Assembly (NCBI RefSeq): GCF_025698545.1
Contig: NC_068572.1
Coordinates: 6,014,001 to 6,078,000, forward strand
Direction of reading: 5' to 3'
DNA: 64,000 bases
DNA from: Gossypium raimondii
Taxonomy: Eukaryota > Streptophyta > Magnoliopsida > Malvales > Malvaceae
Shown here: piece by piece, positions 11,407 through 22,671 of the stretch
Position numbering within the stretch: position 1 is the stretch's first letter
How the letters are laid out: every line of letters starts with the position of its first letter
Notes under the pieces: generated by a model
Databases searched by the model: none
What the model was told of the DNA's origin: nothing
What the model saw: the letters and a program-made list of their open reading frames with translations, nothing else
Made by a program: the position numbers and the translations under genes

Positions 11407-13990
11407 AAGACAAAATCTCTAATCTGTTTGGATGGCAAGCACATTTCGATCGATCAATTGCAAATTGTAAGAATTTTTTTATTATATTGAATCTAATTTA
11501 ATTTAAATATTTTCTTCTTATATTGGAATTTAATATTTTGAATTTTTTTTATATATAGGCGGAAGATCAAATTTTGAAGACGTATATTCGTAATCTACCC
11601 ACTCCTCCACCACCCTTAATCAAACCCTATTTAAAAGATGTGAGATTTTTGTACGTGGCCATTATGGGTAAGGGGAGTAAATTGGACCCCACACTTGTAA
11701 GCGCGTTGGTAGAAAGGTGGAGACCCGAGATGCACACATTCTATCTTCCATGCGGCAAGTGTACTATCACTCTGAAGGATGTGCAGTTACAGCTTGGTTT
11801 ACCGGTGGATAGGCCAGTAGTGACTGGGTTAATTTACGCAGTCAATTGGAGAGACGTGTACAAGCAACCTTTGGGGAGGGTTTCGGAAATGATTTATAAA
11901 GCCTGGATAGATATGAATTGGTTAAAAAGAAATTTCGGTGGGCTCAATGAAGATTCAAGTGAAGTCCAAAGAGAACAACACGTTCGAGCGTACATCCTTA
12001 TGATCATCGGGGGTCTCCTAATGCCCGATAAGTCACGAAATTTGTCCATCTAAGGTGACTACTAAAACTCGTCGACTTTAAAGAAGCACGCGAACTCAGT
12101 TGGAGGTCAATCGTGTTGACAACGTTATACCAGGAGATGTGTCGGGCGACGGAACCACAAAAAATTCAAATCGGTGGTTGTATGCTTCTACTGCAATCAT
12201 AGGTGTGATACTGGCTACCATTTTTACGTCATCGAGCAGATTACCCTTATACATTCTCACTCGTAACAAGGTAAAATCCATTAGATAATATAATTACTAT
12301 AATAAATTTATTTAAATTTTAAATTATTGTGTTAACATATTATTTCAATAGGTAGAACCATGAGTTAAGTTACGTGGGACTACCCGATAAGCTTCGATAT
12401 ATACGGCTTCTGTTAGACCAACGATTGGAAGCAAATGTATGTACTTTTTAAATTTGAATTATATAATATTAACGTAGTTTATTAAAAAATTAATAGTATA
12501 TATATAGCTAATATTTTTTATTTTAATATAATTTGAATGAACGTCATACTCCGATCTGACAATTCAAGAATGCATCCCGTCCGAATTCTTGGTGAATCCC
12601 AACATCTGGCATGTGAAGGTGAAATTGGTAGTGTAAGCTACGGTGGAGATGCATGAGTCGGATAGTGTTGCAGCAATTCGGGTTTAGGCAATCGATTCTG
12701 CTGGCACCCTAAGACATCGAAGATCTACATCATATCAACTTGTGGAAGAGAATGAATAAGCATTGGCCTACATTTCATGCGCAATATATCAAGATTTGGA
12801 ATAATAGGAACGAGTTTTTACCTACTCCCAAGGCCATTATCGCTCTGGAGTTAACTTGCGGTTTAAAGTACATGTCACAGTTTAAGGTTCATGGCAAGCC
12901 ATATCTGCTAGCGGAAGAGGTGAAGGATAGGCAACCGCATACGAGGAGGCCATGACGGGCGCTTAGGCATCCAAAGTCTGGCGCAACTGTCGAGATGGGT
13001 CCACCGTCTACACGTACGCATGAATCAACATCGATGGCTGCACCACCCCCCGGTTAGTATGACTCGACTTATTCTGGTACTTATACTAACCCCATCATTT
13101 TTACACAAGCACCACATATTGCATAGAGGTGATCATGGGTCGGGCCGGGTTCGGGTCGAGCCCACATAAAATTTTAGGCCTGATTTCTAGGCCCGAGCTC
13201 GGCCCGAAATATGGGCCTAAAAATGTATCCAAGCCCGGCCCGGCCCGACCCATATTAAATATATATTTAATATATATAAAATATATATTTGATTAAAAAT
13301 AAAAAATATATATTTGATTAAATATATATATATATGATTAAAAATAAAATATATATATTTAATATATAATCCGGGCTGGGCCCGGGCAAAAAAAGTTTTA
13401 CCCGAGCCCGGCCCGTTTCCTAAACAGCCTAATTTTTTTGTACCAACCCATATTTCGGGCCTATATTTTTACCCGAACCCTCCCATTTTTCGGGCTGGCC
13501 ATCGGGCCGGGCCGGGTAGCCCAATTCATGATCACCTCTAATATTGTACCACATTTTACTATTTCTACATCGGTGTTAGATTTTATTTTTTGGACCTCCG
13601 TCCTCGACATATTACATGCCTATGCCATCGACGTTTCAGATGACGACGATGCCGACGATGACATATAGGTTGTTTATGTTTGGGGCACTGGCCGTAAGTT
13701 CGATCATTATGCCATCGATGTATGGGACACAATATAGTTATACTTCTACGCTGATGGTGTCGCAAACACCTCCGGGATCATTGTTCTACCAAGGTGGACC
13801 ATCTTCGCAACCACCTATTCCTAGAACAGAGGATACAAGATGGCAACCGATGAGCAATCGATCGCAATCAACTACAAATGAAGGTGAAGAATATGAGAGG
13901 CCGAAACCATAACCTGTACCGGAAGTTGAACCAAGAAGGAATCCAGCTCACAACCGTTGACCACCCTGATGTGGCACACATTCTGGCTAA
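11407..13990 (+). pseudogene. Plant mobile domain (PMD) gene of MULE A, decayed
   Basis: PMD (formerly aminotransferase-like) proteins occur in plant transposons and in the MAIN/MAIL1 family. A first exon near 11407-11467 reads LDGKHISIDQLQI up to a g|taagaa donor, with no ATG where element C has one. The main exon (from about 11559) gives KTYIRNLPTPPPPLIKPYL, LVSALVERWRPEMHTFYLP, CGKCTITLKDVQLQLGLPV and YILMIIGGLLMPD, the standard PMD core. Frame is lost near 12050. Later exons resume at 12740-12955 (HWPTFHAQYIKIWNNRNEFL, KPYLLAEEVKD) and in a Pro/Gln-rich tail (QTPPGSLFYQGG, RRNPAHNR, about 13750-13970). The 417-bp MITE at 13124-13540 separates the last two parts. The gene is not functional as it stands. 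It is closer to the copy in element C than to that in B. Confidence 0.75.
13124..13540. mobile_element. hAT-type MITE, 417 bp
   Basis: The ends are inverted: left TAGAGGTGATCATGGGTCGG, right (reverse complement) TAGAGGTGATCATGAATTGG. Flanking 8-bp copies are atattgca (13116-13123) and atattgta (13541-13548), one mismatch. An 8-bp duplication with a TAGAGGTG terminus is hAT-like. The interior is rich in GGGCCCGGGC-type palindromes around a (TATA)-rich core. The termini and GC-rich subterminal text resemble the 5.5-kb hAT at 32675-38211, so this may be a deletion derivative of that family. Confidence 0.85.
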
Positions 13991-14313
13991 GGATTGGATT
14001 GATTTTTTTTTTGTACTTCTCATGTAGATTTTTAAATAAATATGAAATGTTTTTATTGCATTGATGTTCGATATGAAATGTTTTTAAACAAATATTGTTT
14101 TTACATCAAAATTGGTTGTCATGGTCATTTCATATTATTAAATCAAGTCTGCATGGGAATAATGGAACAAATTTGTATATTTTATTGATTTGTATGGTAT
14201 AATAAAAACGCGTGTTTACAAGTTACAACAAAATTTGAGTGTGAATGAAAAAAAATTAACAAATAGATTGCAGTTAAAAAATTAATAAATCGGTTAAAAA
14301 ATTAATAAATCTA

Positions 14314-14872
14314 TCAATGAGGCATTGTCCTTATATCATCCCTTCGATGTGGACATGACGACATTGTATGTCCCGGGTTCCTACACCACCCGCATAACCT
14401 CGGTTGGTTTGTCTTCTCCCGAATGTCCATGCTGTTGTGTATCTGAATCGATTGGTTTACGACGGAATGATCTATCGAGTAACAACTTGAATGGAGCGCT
14501 CGATACTGACGGCCACATACGTTCATCTGGGATCGGTGGGAATATGTTTCTCCACACGTTATACATGTGTTTTACTTTGTACACTTTGTCCACAAAGCTC
14601 ATGTGATTCAAACATTGATTGCTACATGTTGCAATTGCATGGGCGCATGGAAAATGAAGTGCGCCAAATCTCTCATAGTCGCAGGTCCGTTGTCTCAGGT
14701 GTACACGGTATGCTTCCCCAACAATACCTTGATTCGGTCTGTTGAACTTCGTAACTTGAAACAATAGGTCTTTGTGCGAGTGACACACCGAATGCATTGA
14801 AAAAAATAATACACTGAAAAATTTGATTGACCTCAAGCTTCCGTGAAAAAAATGATTAAAACTCAGTTGCAT
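14314..14872 (-). pseudogene. mudrA 3' end of MULE A (SWIM region and CCHC knuckle)
   Basis: The minus-strand reading begins within a mudrA transposase: VTKFNRPNQGIVGEAYRVHL, then RQRTCDYERFGALHFPCAHA, the SWIM zinc-finger region. The second Cys of the usual CxC is Tyr here. It continues with FVDKVYKVKHMYNVWRNIFP, APFKLLLDRSFRRKP and a zinc knuckle CGWCRNPGHTMSSC (C-x2-C-x4-H-x4-C). The DNA-binding and DDE parts that should lie to the right are absent, so this is a 3' fragment. The same tail is present in element C. Confidence 0.8.
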
Positions 14873-15249
14873 TAAAAAAATCGAAAGAAATTACAAACTA
14901 AGATTTTATCAAATCCTGTAGTTCAAGTTTCAATTATAAATCAAATTGAATTTTACAATTCGAATAATTTGAACATACGATTAGTGTAAATATGATGCTT
15001 CTAAATATCAAATTAAATAATTATTAACTTTACATCTTAAAAAATTATAAAGAAACTAAAGAATATATAAAAAATTAAAAATATAAAAAACTCAAAAACC
15101 CTAAACCCCAAATCCTAGAATCCACTAAATCCTAACCCTACTTTAGAAAAACAAAACACTAAACCTAAAATCCACTTGTTTAGTTTTTAGTTCTTAAGGA
15201 GCAATAAAGAAAGGAAAAAAGGAGAGGGGCCGGTTGACAAAAGAAAAGT
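14873..15249. other. AT-rich spacer between MULE A and the plastid insert
   Basis: No gene is seen. It contains degenerate CCCTAAA-like phrases near 15100-15180 (AACCCTAAACCCCAAATCC), too irregular to be telomeric DNA. Confidence 0.4.
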
Positions 15250-16440
15250 AGAGGGAATTTACAAGATACGATCTATTTGTATCTAACGTATCAACTCCAA
15301 ATATTGAAAATAAAAAGCGAAAGTCTTTATTTTGAAATACTTTGATATATGAGATGAATCCAATATTTCGATTTCTTGCTTATTTTGTTACTGAATTAAG
15401 TTAAGCAATTTTACATTTACAGACGCATAAAAAACTACATTTGTGAAAAAAAATAACTTTTTTATGTTATGACTCTTCCGTATACGTCCGCTTTGGTTTG
15501 AATGGGAATTCTGAAAAAATTTCAGTTTAGTTTTGTTATAGAAAAAAGAAGATTTTTGGATAGAGCTTTTTCCTCCTGGCGAGAAAGTTTTTATTCTGCA
15601 ATTCATTTCAAAAGACTTCAATCGGTACACAAAAAAAAGGCCAATTCAGAAGCTTTTTGTTCAATTTTTTGAGGAGTCAAATTCTCATCAGCACGAGTTA
15701 AGGGAACGACCCCCTGGTCTCTGATTTCCATATAAAGGACACAACGGGCATAAATACCCTCTTTAACTTCTATTCTGATGGACTGAATATCTTTAATAAG
15801 GAATCGTAGAAAGATGTGATGATTTTTTCCAGAAAAATCCCAACGAAAAATACATACTATTCCCTCATTTCTATCGAATCGATCATAACCATTGCCTACA
15901 TTCCAAAAAATCGTGCACCACAAATAGGAACTAATAAAAAGGTCTGCGATCTCATAAAAAGACATCACAATTCCTTGTGGAAAAAAAACTATTTGTTGAG
16001 ACGGAAATAAATATATCAAATTCCTACCAAGATAACCAGAAGTTTAAACTAAAACCCTAATGAACCAAAAAAAAAAGAAAGGATAAAGACCCAACATAAA
16101 TTGCTTGTTTTTTGAGATTCCACTATAAATTCTATCCATATAGATCATGATCGCCAACTCATACATACTAGATCTAGTTGCATTTTATTCGAATTGAGAG
16201 AATAACAAAAAAATTCGACTTTACTTTTTATGTTTCTGAACTAAGTCTCATTAACTAGTACTATTTTGATATAAACTTTTAGAAGGAATTCATCAAATTG
16301 CTTTAATCTAAAATCATTCCCTTTATATGATCGCCTATACGGATCTACTAGATATATAAACTTTAATTTTATACATTCGTTCGGTACCGTCCACTTGCTA
16401 TAATTCATTTAACCTTATATCATGTTTTTTTGACAAAAAC
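15250..16440 (-). other. NUPT: chloroplast DNA inserted in the nucleus (ycf4 region)
   Basis: This segment resembles the plastid psaI-ycf4-cemA interval read on the minus strand: spacer upstream of ycf4 (16163 to about 16440), the whole ycf4 length (15608-16162), and downstream spacer to about 15250. Both sides pass into nuclear repeat DNA, and the coding region is decayed. It is therefore an old transfer and not a piece of the working plastome. The exact ends cannot be fixed without the plastome sequence. Confidence 0.85.
15608..16162 (-). pseudogene. ycf4: ycf4 (photosystem I assembly protein) plastid pseudogene
   Basis: In chloroplasts Ycf4 is a thylakoid protein needed for photosystem I assembly. 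The minus strand from ATG at 16162 follows the Ycf4 sequence: WIEFI near the start, LCWVFIL in the first membrane segment, [91 protein letters not shown] and VPIEVF at the stop (15608). The length, 555 bp, equals that of intact ycf4 with its 184 codons and stop. Small compensating indels break the frame near both ends (a stop just after residue 5, a shift near ELAFFL), and many missense changes are present. It cannot be functional in the nucleus. Confidence 0.92.
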
Positions 16441-16617
16441 ACTATATCATATTTCCGTATGCATAAAAGGGCTTTTTCATTTATGGAAGCATTTTTTTTC
16501 TACAAATCAATTGCATTTTCATTATTTTGACTCAATCTTGTAATTTTACAAAAAAACCTAATCCGTAAATATTTTTAAAACGGATTTTAAAGAAATTTCT
16601 AAAAAAAGGTATAATTT

Positions 16618-17081
16618 GGGTTTTTACAAAAATAATATAAAAATAAAAATTACTAAAATGTTATAAATTTTTTATTTACTAAAATATATATAATTTTTTA
16701 TTTACCAAAATATATAAAAAACTAAAAACAAAAAAATAAAAAAATGTAAAAAAACACGAATCGATTTGACAACTCCCTAGGTGGAGGGAAGGGTTGGCGG
16801 CACCAAACAAGGGAAGCAAAGTTGGCGGCACCGATTGAGGCAACCTCATATGCACCACCCTTGAATTTAAGGGTGGTCGGTTGGTGGGGGAAGAAGGAGA
16901 GGGAAGAAGAAGAAAGAAAGGAAGAAAGAAAAGAAGGAAAGGAAAGGAGAGGAAAGAAAGAAAAGAAGGAAAGAAAAGGAAAGGGAGGAAAGAAAGAAAA
17001 ATAAGGAAAGAAAGGAAAGGAGAAGAGAAAAAAAAGAAAGAAGAAGAAGAGGAAGGAAGGAAGGAAAAAAAGAAAATAAGG
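16618..17081 (+). repeat. Left terminal inverted repeat of MULE B with polypurine arm
   Basis: The outer part reads GGGTTTTTAC...TTTACTAAAATATATATAA. Then come CGATTTGACAACTCCCT and two copies of TTGGCGGCACC (about 16790 and 16825), and then an almost pure A/G run (about 16888-17080). All three blocks recur inverted at 22672-23074. The right arm has three or four GGTGCCGCCAACCTG copies at about 29-bp spacing, so copy number differs between the arms. Confidence 0.85.
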
Positions 17082-17995
17082 TAATTTTATTATTAATTTA
17101 AGATTTTGTAATATTTGTGTGTTAAAAATAATGTTAAGTACATTTTACGTATTTTATTAATTTATTTAGGATATATAATTTTGAGATATATTTAGCATGA
17201 AAAATTAATGATATGTACATTATATGTTGATTAGGAAATTTTTTATGAAATTGACTTAGGATGTTGAAATTAGTTTTGTTAGGAAAATAACATTAAAAGT
17301 AAAATGATAAAGAAATATATTTAAGAAAACATAAAATACGAAAAGAAAAACGATAATTATATATTCACCGAAAGTAAGAAAATGCGAAAAAATTATATCT
17401 TTAATAAATTGTAAACATAATGCACTGAAAAGTATAAAATTATAAAATTTAAAATGACGATATTTTTAAAATAATAAAATGCGGAGAGAAAAATACGAAC
17501 AAATGACCAAAATAATAGTGTATTACTAACTTTTTAAAAATTGAGAAATAGTTAATACAAATATTTAAAAAATGTGATGAAATAATATAAAGTAATAAAA
17601 TAAAAATAAAAATATTTTATTGAAAATAAAATATTTTTATTGAAAATAAAATCGGAAAAAATACGAGCAAATGGCGTGGATAAGGATTTTTTCTTACACC
17701 AAATAAAAACCGGTTTTAGTAATTTTTTATTTTGGTAAATAAAAATATATATAATATTTTGGTATTTTTAAATATTTTATTATTTTGTAATGTTTTATTA
17801 TGGATTTTATAAAAATAATATAAAAAATAAAAATTGCCAAAATATTATAACTTTTTTATTGACCAAAATATATATAATTTTATTATTTACCAAAATATAT
17901 ATAAAAAGTAAAAACGAAAAAGAATAAAAAAAGGAAAAAACACTAAATTTATAAATTAATTTTACACTAAATACACTAAATAATACGAGTAAATG

Positions 17996-18165
17996 GGTTT
18001 TTACAAAATATTATAAAAAAAAATTTACAAAATATTATAACTTTTTTATTTACAAAATATTACAACTTTTTTATTTTGGTAAATAAAAAAAGTTGTAATA
18101 TTTTGTAAATAAAAAAGTTGTAATATTTTGGTAAATTTTATTTTTATAATATTTTGTAAAAACCC
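17996..18165. mobile_element. Fold-back MITE, 170 bp, nested in MULE B
   Basis: A nearly perfect palindrome from GGTTTTTACAAAATATTATA to its inverse ending TATTTTGTAAAAACCC. It is flanked by an exact 9-bp duplication gagtaaatg (17987-17995 and 18166-18174). The 9-bp target copy and the GGTTTTTACA terminus, like that of MULE B itself, make it a Mutator-type MITE. A further, more degraded copy of the same arm text is visible at about 17700-17920. Confidence 0.85.
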
Positions 18166-18540
18166 GAGTAAATGGCGTGGGATAATGGTTTTTTACAGTA
18201 AATTAATTTTAAAACACACTAAATTAATAAATTTAAAACATTATGTAAAATTATAAAATTAGAAATGAAGATATTTTTTGAAGTAATAAAATGCGGAGAA
18301 AAAAATACGAACAAATAGCCGAAGTAAGAGTTTTTTACTTTCTTTTTTTTTTCAACTTGTAGACATCGCAATGGCTTCATTGATTAGCAAAAAAAGCCAT
18401 ATATCTGATGCGGTTAATAACGCGGTATGAATTATTATTTATTAATCACGGGTTCTATTTATTTAAAAAGGATAGACGTACAAAGAAATAATGTTATCGT
18501 AAAATTTTTTCTATAATTTAACACTATCAGGACTCGTACC

Positions 18541-20261
18541 GAGTTTTAAGGGGCCGTGTGAGTGTTTTGAAGAATACTCCGGATGCACAGTTGATGCCGT
18601 GCTTAGAGCTAGCCGGATTTGGGTCCGTAGCACAGATCCAGTACACCGTCTTGCGCTTTGATTTATTATCTGCGCTAGTAGAGCGGTGGCACTCGGAGAC
18701 CCACACTTTTTATTTTCCGTGCGGGGAGTGCACAGTGACCTTGGAGGATGTAGCGTTGCAGCTTGGGCTCTCAATTGACGGGAGTCCCGTAACGGGATTA
18801 TCTGCATTTACCGATCTGGATGCACTTTGCTATCAGCTTCTAGGAGACTCACCAGGGGACAGTGAGTCATATTTTTTCGGCTTACAATTTACATGGCTGA
18901 AAGCCAAGTATGGACAATTATCAGCGACAGCCACTGAAGGAGAGTTGATGTGCGCTGCTCGAGCGTACATCATGCATATCATAGGGGGAGAAATCATGCC
19001 TGACAACGACAAGGTGCATTTGATGTACTTGCCCCTGTTAGCTGACTTGTCTAGTGTTAGCTCCTATAGCTGGGGCTCAGCCGTGCTAGCAGTCTTGTAT
19101 CGAGAGCTTTGTTGGGCGACGATCCGAAAGTTCGCGACATGTGCGGATGCCTCTCACTGCTGTAGTCCTGGGCGCTGTATCGGATGCCATTTTTGGCATC
19201 GGTTAGACACCAACCGTATGTTTATCCACTGCTGAACAGGTGATAAAATATAACTTCTCATTATTTGTAGTCATAATATATTGACTAATGTTACCAACTC
19301 TAAACGCTATATTTGTTTTTTGTAGGTGGAGTGCTCGTCCGGGTATCGGGAAGTCGTACAATGTCTCGCTATACCGCCTCATGATTGAACAGTATGCCCG
19401 GGATGGGATAAGATGCTATTCTAATATTCATGCTATTCTAATATTCATGACATCTTACTTTCTATATCTTACGCACACGTTATGGCTAATTATAACCATG
19501 TTATTAATCATGCGATTTATATGGACGCCGCATCAACGCCGTAAATTACAGTACGTGGTACCTCGTCTGCAGTATGTGCATTCGTACATATGGTGCACTA
19601 ACGCACCAATTATAAATTTCAACATGGTCGAGTGGTATCATGGGGATCGGGTGCTACGGCAGTTTGGCTTCATCCAACCTATCCCGGATCCGCCATGTGA
19701 GGTGGGAGAAGTTCACGGTAAGAATAAGAGAGGAAAATCGATGATAGATTGGGGAATTAAGCACCGAAAATTTGTGGCACTGTGGAACGATCGATTTCGT
19801 CGAAGACCTCAGATGGTTATGGCTACCGACTCGCAACCATCATTAGAGTATATGCAATGGTACTATAGTTGCGGGAAGCCATATTTATTCGGAGGCTAGT
19901 CGATTATAATCCCCCGCACATGCAGCGACATTGGGGATCGGCCACAGCGGCCCAGCATGATCTGGATCCCATGGCATATTATTCTCCGGAACCACCAGAG
20001 CCCGAGCAGGAGCCCCAGCCAGATCCGGAACAATCTGGATTTGTCGGTTCAGATAGCTATCATCTGGATTTGTCAGGCATTGACAATTTACCGAGCTTCT
20101 CAGGGCCAGAATATGCATACGACTTTGAACTATTCGGATCCTACTACCGCCCATATCCAAAGATTATGGGACTCCTCAGTGCATCAAGTTCGTCACGCCG
20201 AACGAGGGACCCGCTCAAAATGATTTCTCCCTATTTTACTATACCACCACTGCGCAAATAA
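18541..20261 (+). pseudogene. PMD gene of MULE B, decayed
   Basis: The plus-strand exon from about 18541 gives the PMD core: AQLMPCLELAGFGSVAQI, LLSALVERWHSETHTFYFP, CGECTVTLEDVALQLGLSI, LDALCYQLLGD, AYIMHIIGGEIMPD and YSWGSAVLAVLYRELC. Frame is lost near 19120, where LSLLQSWALYRMPFL is readable in another frame. Further exon pieces are SARPGIGKSYNVSLYRLMIE (19328), a block after the usual intron ending in FNMVEWYHGDRVLRQFGF and MIDWGIKHRKFVALWNDRF, and a Pro/Glu-rich tail (PEPPEPEQEPQPDPEQ). A duplicated CTATTCTAATATTCATG lies near 19425. It is more diverged from the A and C copies than they are from each other. The product is unlikely to be made whole. Confidence 0.78.
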
Positions 20262-20653
20262 TAATAATGTTTGGTCGTCGGGCACCCGTAACGTGACCGT
20301 CGACCTCCGAATAGGTATACCCTAGGACTACACCATCGAACCATCAATTTTGGGGTGTATGGCACATGTTTGTACATTAACACGTTTGTACTTTTTGTAT
20401 CAATTTAATTATTCTAATTTAATTATTCTAGTTTTAGTTATTGTGCTTATTGTTCAATTTCTTTTTACCAATTTAATTATTTTAAAGTTGCATTATATTA
20501 AAGCTTAATTTAAGGTTATATGCCTCTATTTTCGATAAAATATTAATAATTCCAAACGCCATATACTATTTTATAACTTAATTTGGATACAATGTAATCA
20601 TAATCATTTGTATATTTTTTTATCATTACACATAAAAATTTTACAATATTAGG

Positions 20654-22191
20654 TCAATTACGATCCGATCCGGACAACTGTCCAACATGAAAGTTTCGGT
20701 TAGGGCATTTATTCCGACTATGACCACTTAACCTGCATATTCCACAAAGCTTTTCGTCAGACTTCTCCCTGATGTCCATTTCATTACGGATTCTGCTTGA
20801 CTGCGGACGACCTCTCGGATTCCTCCGCAGCCCTCTGTCTGGGAGAAGCTCGAAAGTCGTCAGAGGCACCTCCCACGTTGATAGGTCAGGCAAGACAGGG
20901 AACTCATTTTCCCAGACACGCAATGTGCGCTCCAGCGTGTACACATCATCGACATATTATCCAACCTTGAAGCTCGTTATACGATGAATCGTAATCCCCA
21001 TACAGTTGCTCCATCGCCATCTGTTTAGCAATCCATGCCTTCCGATATGAAACTCGATACTGGAATCGTGCTTGCATTTCGGTAATCAGTACCGAAACTT
21101 TAATGGTCGGCATGTCCTTCACCATTGGCATGATACATGTACAGATTGTTTTTGAATCAAGTTTTCCATGATCTTCTGTCATACGTGTTGATGTGCATGT
21201 ATGAGGACCAACAAATTTTCGTATCTCCCACATCTGAGAACTTTTAATGAATGCAACAGACTCGCCAATTGCGACCTTCACGCCTTCCAACACTCCCCAA
21301 TATATATTGTCGGAGTAGACATTGCGACTTTATAATCAACCGATATATTCATGCTGTACCTTTTGATGGTATATACGCACTCTTCTTTACAGCTGAATCT
21401 CTAGCCTATGAATAACTCCTCATCATCAGATGTTACGGCCAGCCCGTGATGATGAACTACTTCAGGGTACTCTGGGAACTCAGCTACATACGCTGCGTCA
21501 GGGTCTATGAGCGACATGTGTGGCCCAGGATTATTGTGTATCAAAATATGCCGCATCTGCTCCCCGATCGAAGAAGCGTTAATGTCTTCATCGTCGATAT
21601 CATCAGGTACATCGTCCACATTGAGATCACTGTCACTATCGACCTCTTCATCCCAATGACCGCCACCACCTTCTTCTTCGCAACCACATTCTTCTTCACC
21701 ACCAACCATATCAACATCGGGTGTAATATTCAGGTCGATACCCATCCCACCCATAGTCGATTCACTATCAACGTATGATATTAGAGCCACCATCCACGGT
21801 TCTTGAGCTCCGTGTTCTTCATCAGATGCATTGACATCTTCATTTTGCTCCATACCCGCTTAACTCAAAGAAATAAGTGAATCGGTGCATTCTTGTCACT
21901 CCCATTCCCACAGTAGAGATCGACCATTGTCTCAACGTCTTCGTCGTCTGTAAGTTCCATTTCGACGAATTTGACTGGATTTGTCGAAACTGGAAACTTG
22001 TAGAAAATTTTTACTATCCTTCTCCCACAACGTCTTAAAATTTTTACATTAATCATTACCTTCATTTCATCAAACGAGACATTTCTATTAAATCTCATTG
22101 CTATTTGTTGCTGACATTCAAATACACATCCAACACTTGTTGTCAAGATGACTTCGTCGAAATAAACGCATACAAAAAACTTAGCATCCAT
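20654..22191 (-). pseudogene. mudrA of MULE B, internally deleted transposase
   Basis: From ATG 22191 on minus the parts are: an N-terminal domain (FFVCVYFDEVI, ITTSV-like to IFYKFPVSTNPV); an acidic linker from 21853 (GGEEECGCEEEGGG, DSDSDLNVDDVPDDIDDED); the Mutator DNA-binding region (SSQMWEIRKFVGPHTC, then YRVSYRKAWIAKQMAMEQLY, 21293-20946); then directly the tail (ERTLRVWENEFPVLPDLSTW, zinc knuckle CGICRLSGHSRNKC). The DDE catalytic and SWIM parts seen in element C are missing between YNEL and YTLERTL, near 20945. Mobility would have needed transposase from elsewhere. Confidence 0.8.
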
Positions 22192-22444
22192 CTTCAATAT
22201 TTAATCTGTCAAAAAATAAACAAAATCTCGTAAAACATCTCGCACGGATAATAAATAACTTAAATAAAAAATTAATGTTTCAATATTCAATTTTGTACAT
22301 GAAAGCCATTTAACCACTAATCCTAATAACTAGCACAATAATAATATTAATAATTTTATATACAAAATAATACTAACTAAAATTATTAATAACTAACTAT
22401 AAAAATAATACTAGTTTTTACTAACAATAATACTAAGTAACATC

Positions 22445-22445
<1 letters not shown>

Positions 22446-22511
<66 letters not shown>
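22446..22511. repeat. (TAA)n microsatellite
   Basis: About 21 uninterrupted TAA units in the mudrA upstream region of MULE B. The poly-leucine reading on minus is an artefact of this repeat. Confidence 0.95.
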
Positions 22512-22512
<1 letters not shown>

Positions 22513-22671
22513 ATAAAATTTTTATTTTTTGTAATATTTTGGTAAAAAACCCTAACTAAAACTATCAATTTGAGTTTTATTGATTTTAATCTTAATAACT
22601 AAACTAAAACAAAAAAAAAATACAAATTATACAAAACAATAACAATAACATAATCAATTATTTTTAAAAAA

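Larger units (their letters stand above)
10956..14900. mobile_element. MULE A: Mutator-like element remnant with PMD and mudrA genes
   Basis: This region has the same gene plan as the better-bounded MULEs at 16618-23074 and 30349-43505: a PMD gene on plus (about 11407-13990) converging on mudrA on minus (14314-14872). Upstream of the PMD gene is a promoter-like TTTTATATAAACCCC (about 11200) and a CT-rich leader resembling that of element C. I found no terminal inverted repeat or 9-bp duplication, and only the end of mudrA remains, so the right side appears lost. The limits given are approximate. A 417-bp hAT MITE lies inside. Confidence 0.65.

Noticed and set aside
15080-15180. Telomere-like CCCTAAA phrases, also near 43130-43290
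   Set aside because: Irregular and short, within transposon spacer DNA; not interstitial telomere arrays.
15618-16019. An open reading frame giving a good Ycf4 match, as a possible functional gene
   Set aside because: It is plastid DNA in a nuclear setting; the 5' part has an early stop and the 3' end is shifted, so it is a NUPT pseudogene.
16822-17084. Lys/Glu/Arg-rich ORFs on plus
   Set aside because: Readings of the polypurine tract in the terminal repeat of MULE B; no real coding signal.
22386-22568. Poly-leucine ORF on minus
   Set aside because: It is only the reading of the (TAA)n microsatellite.
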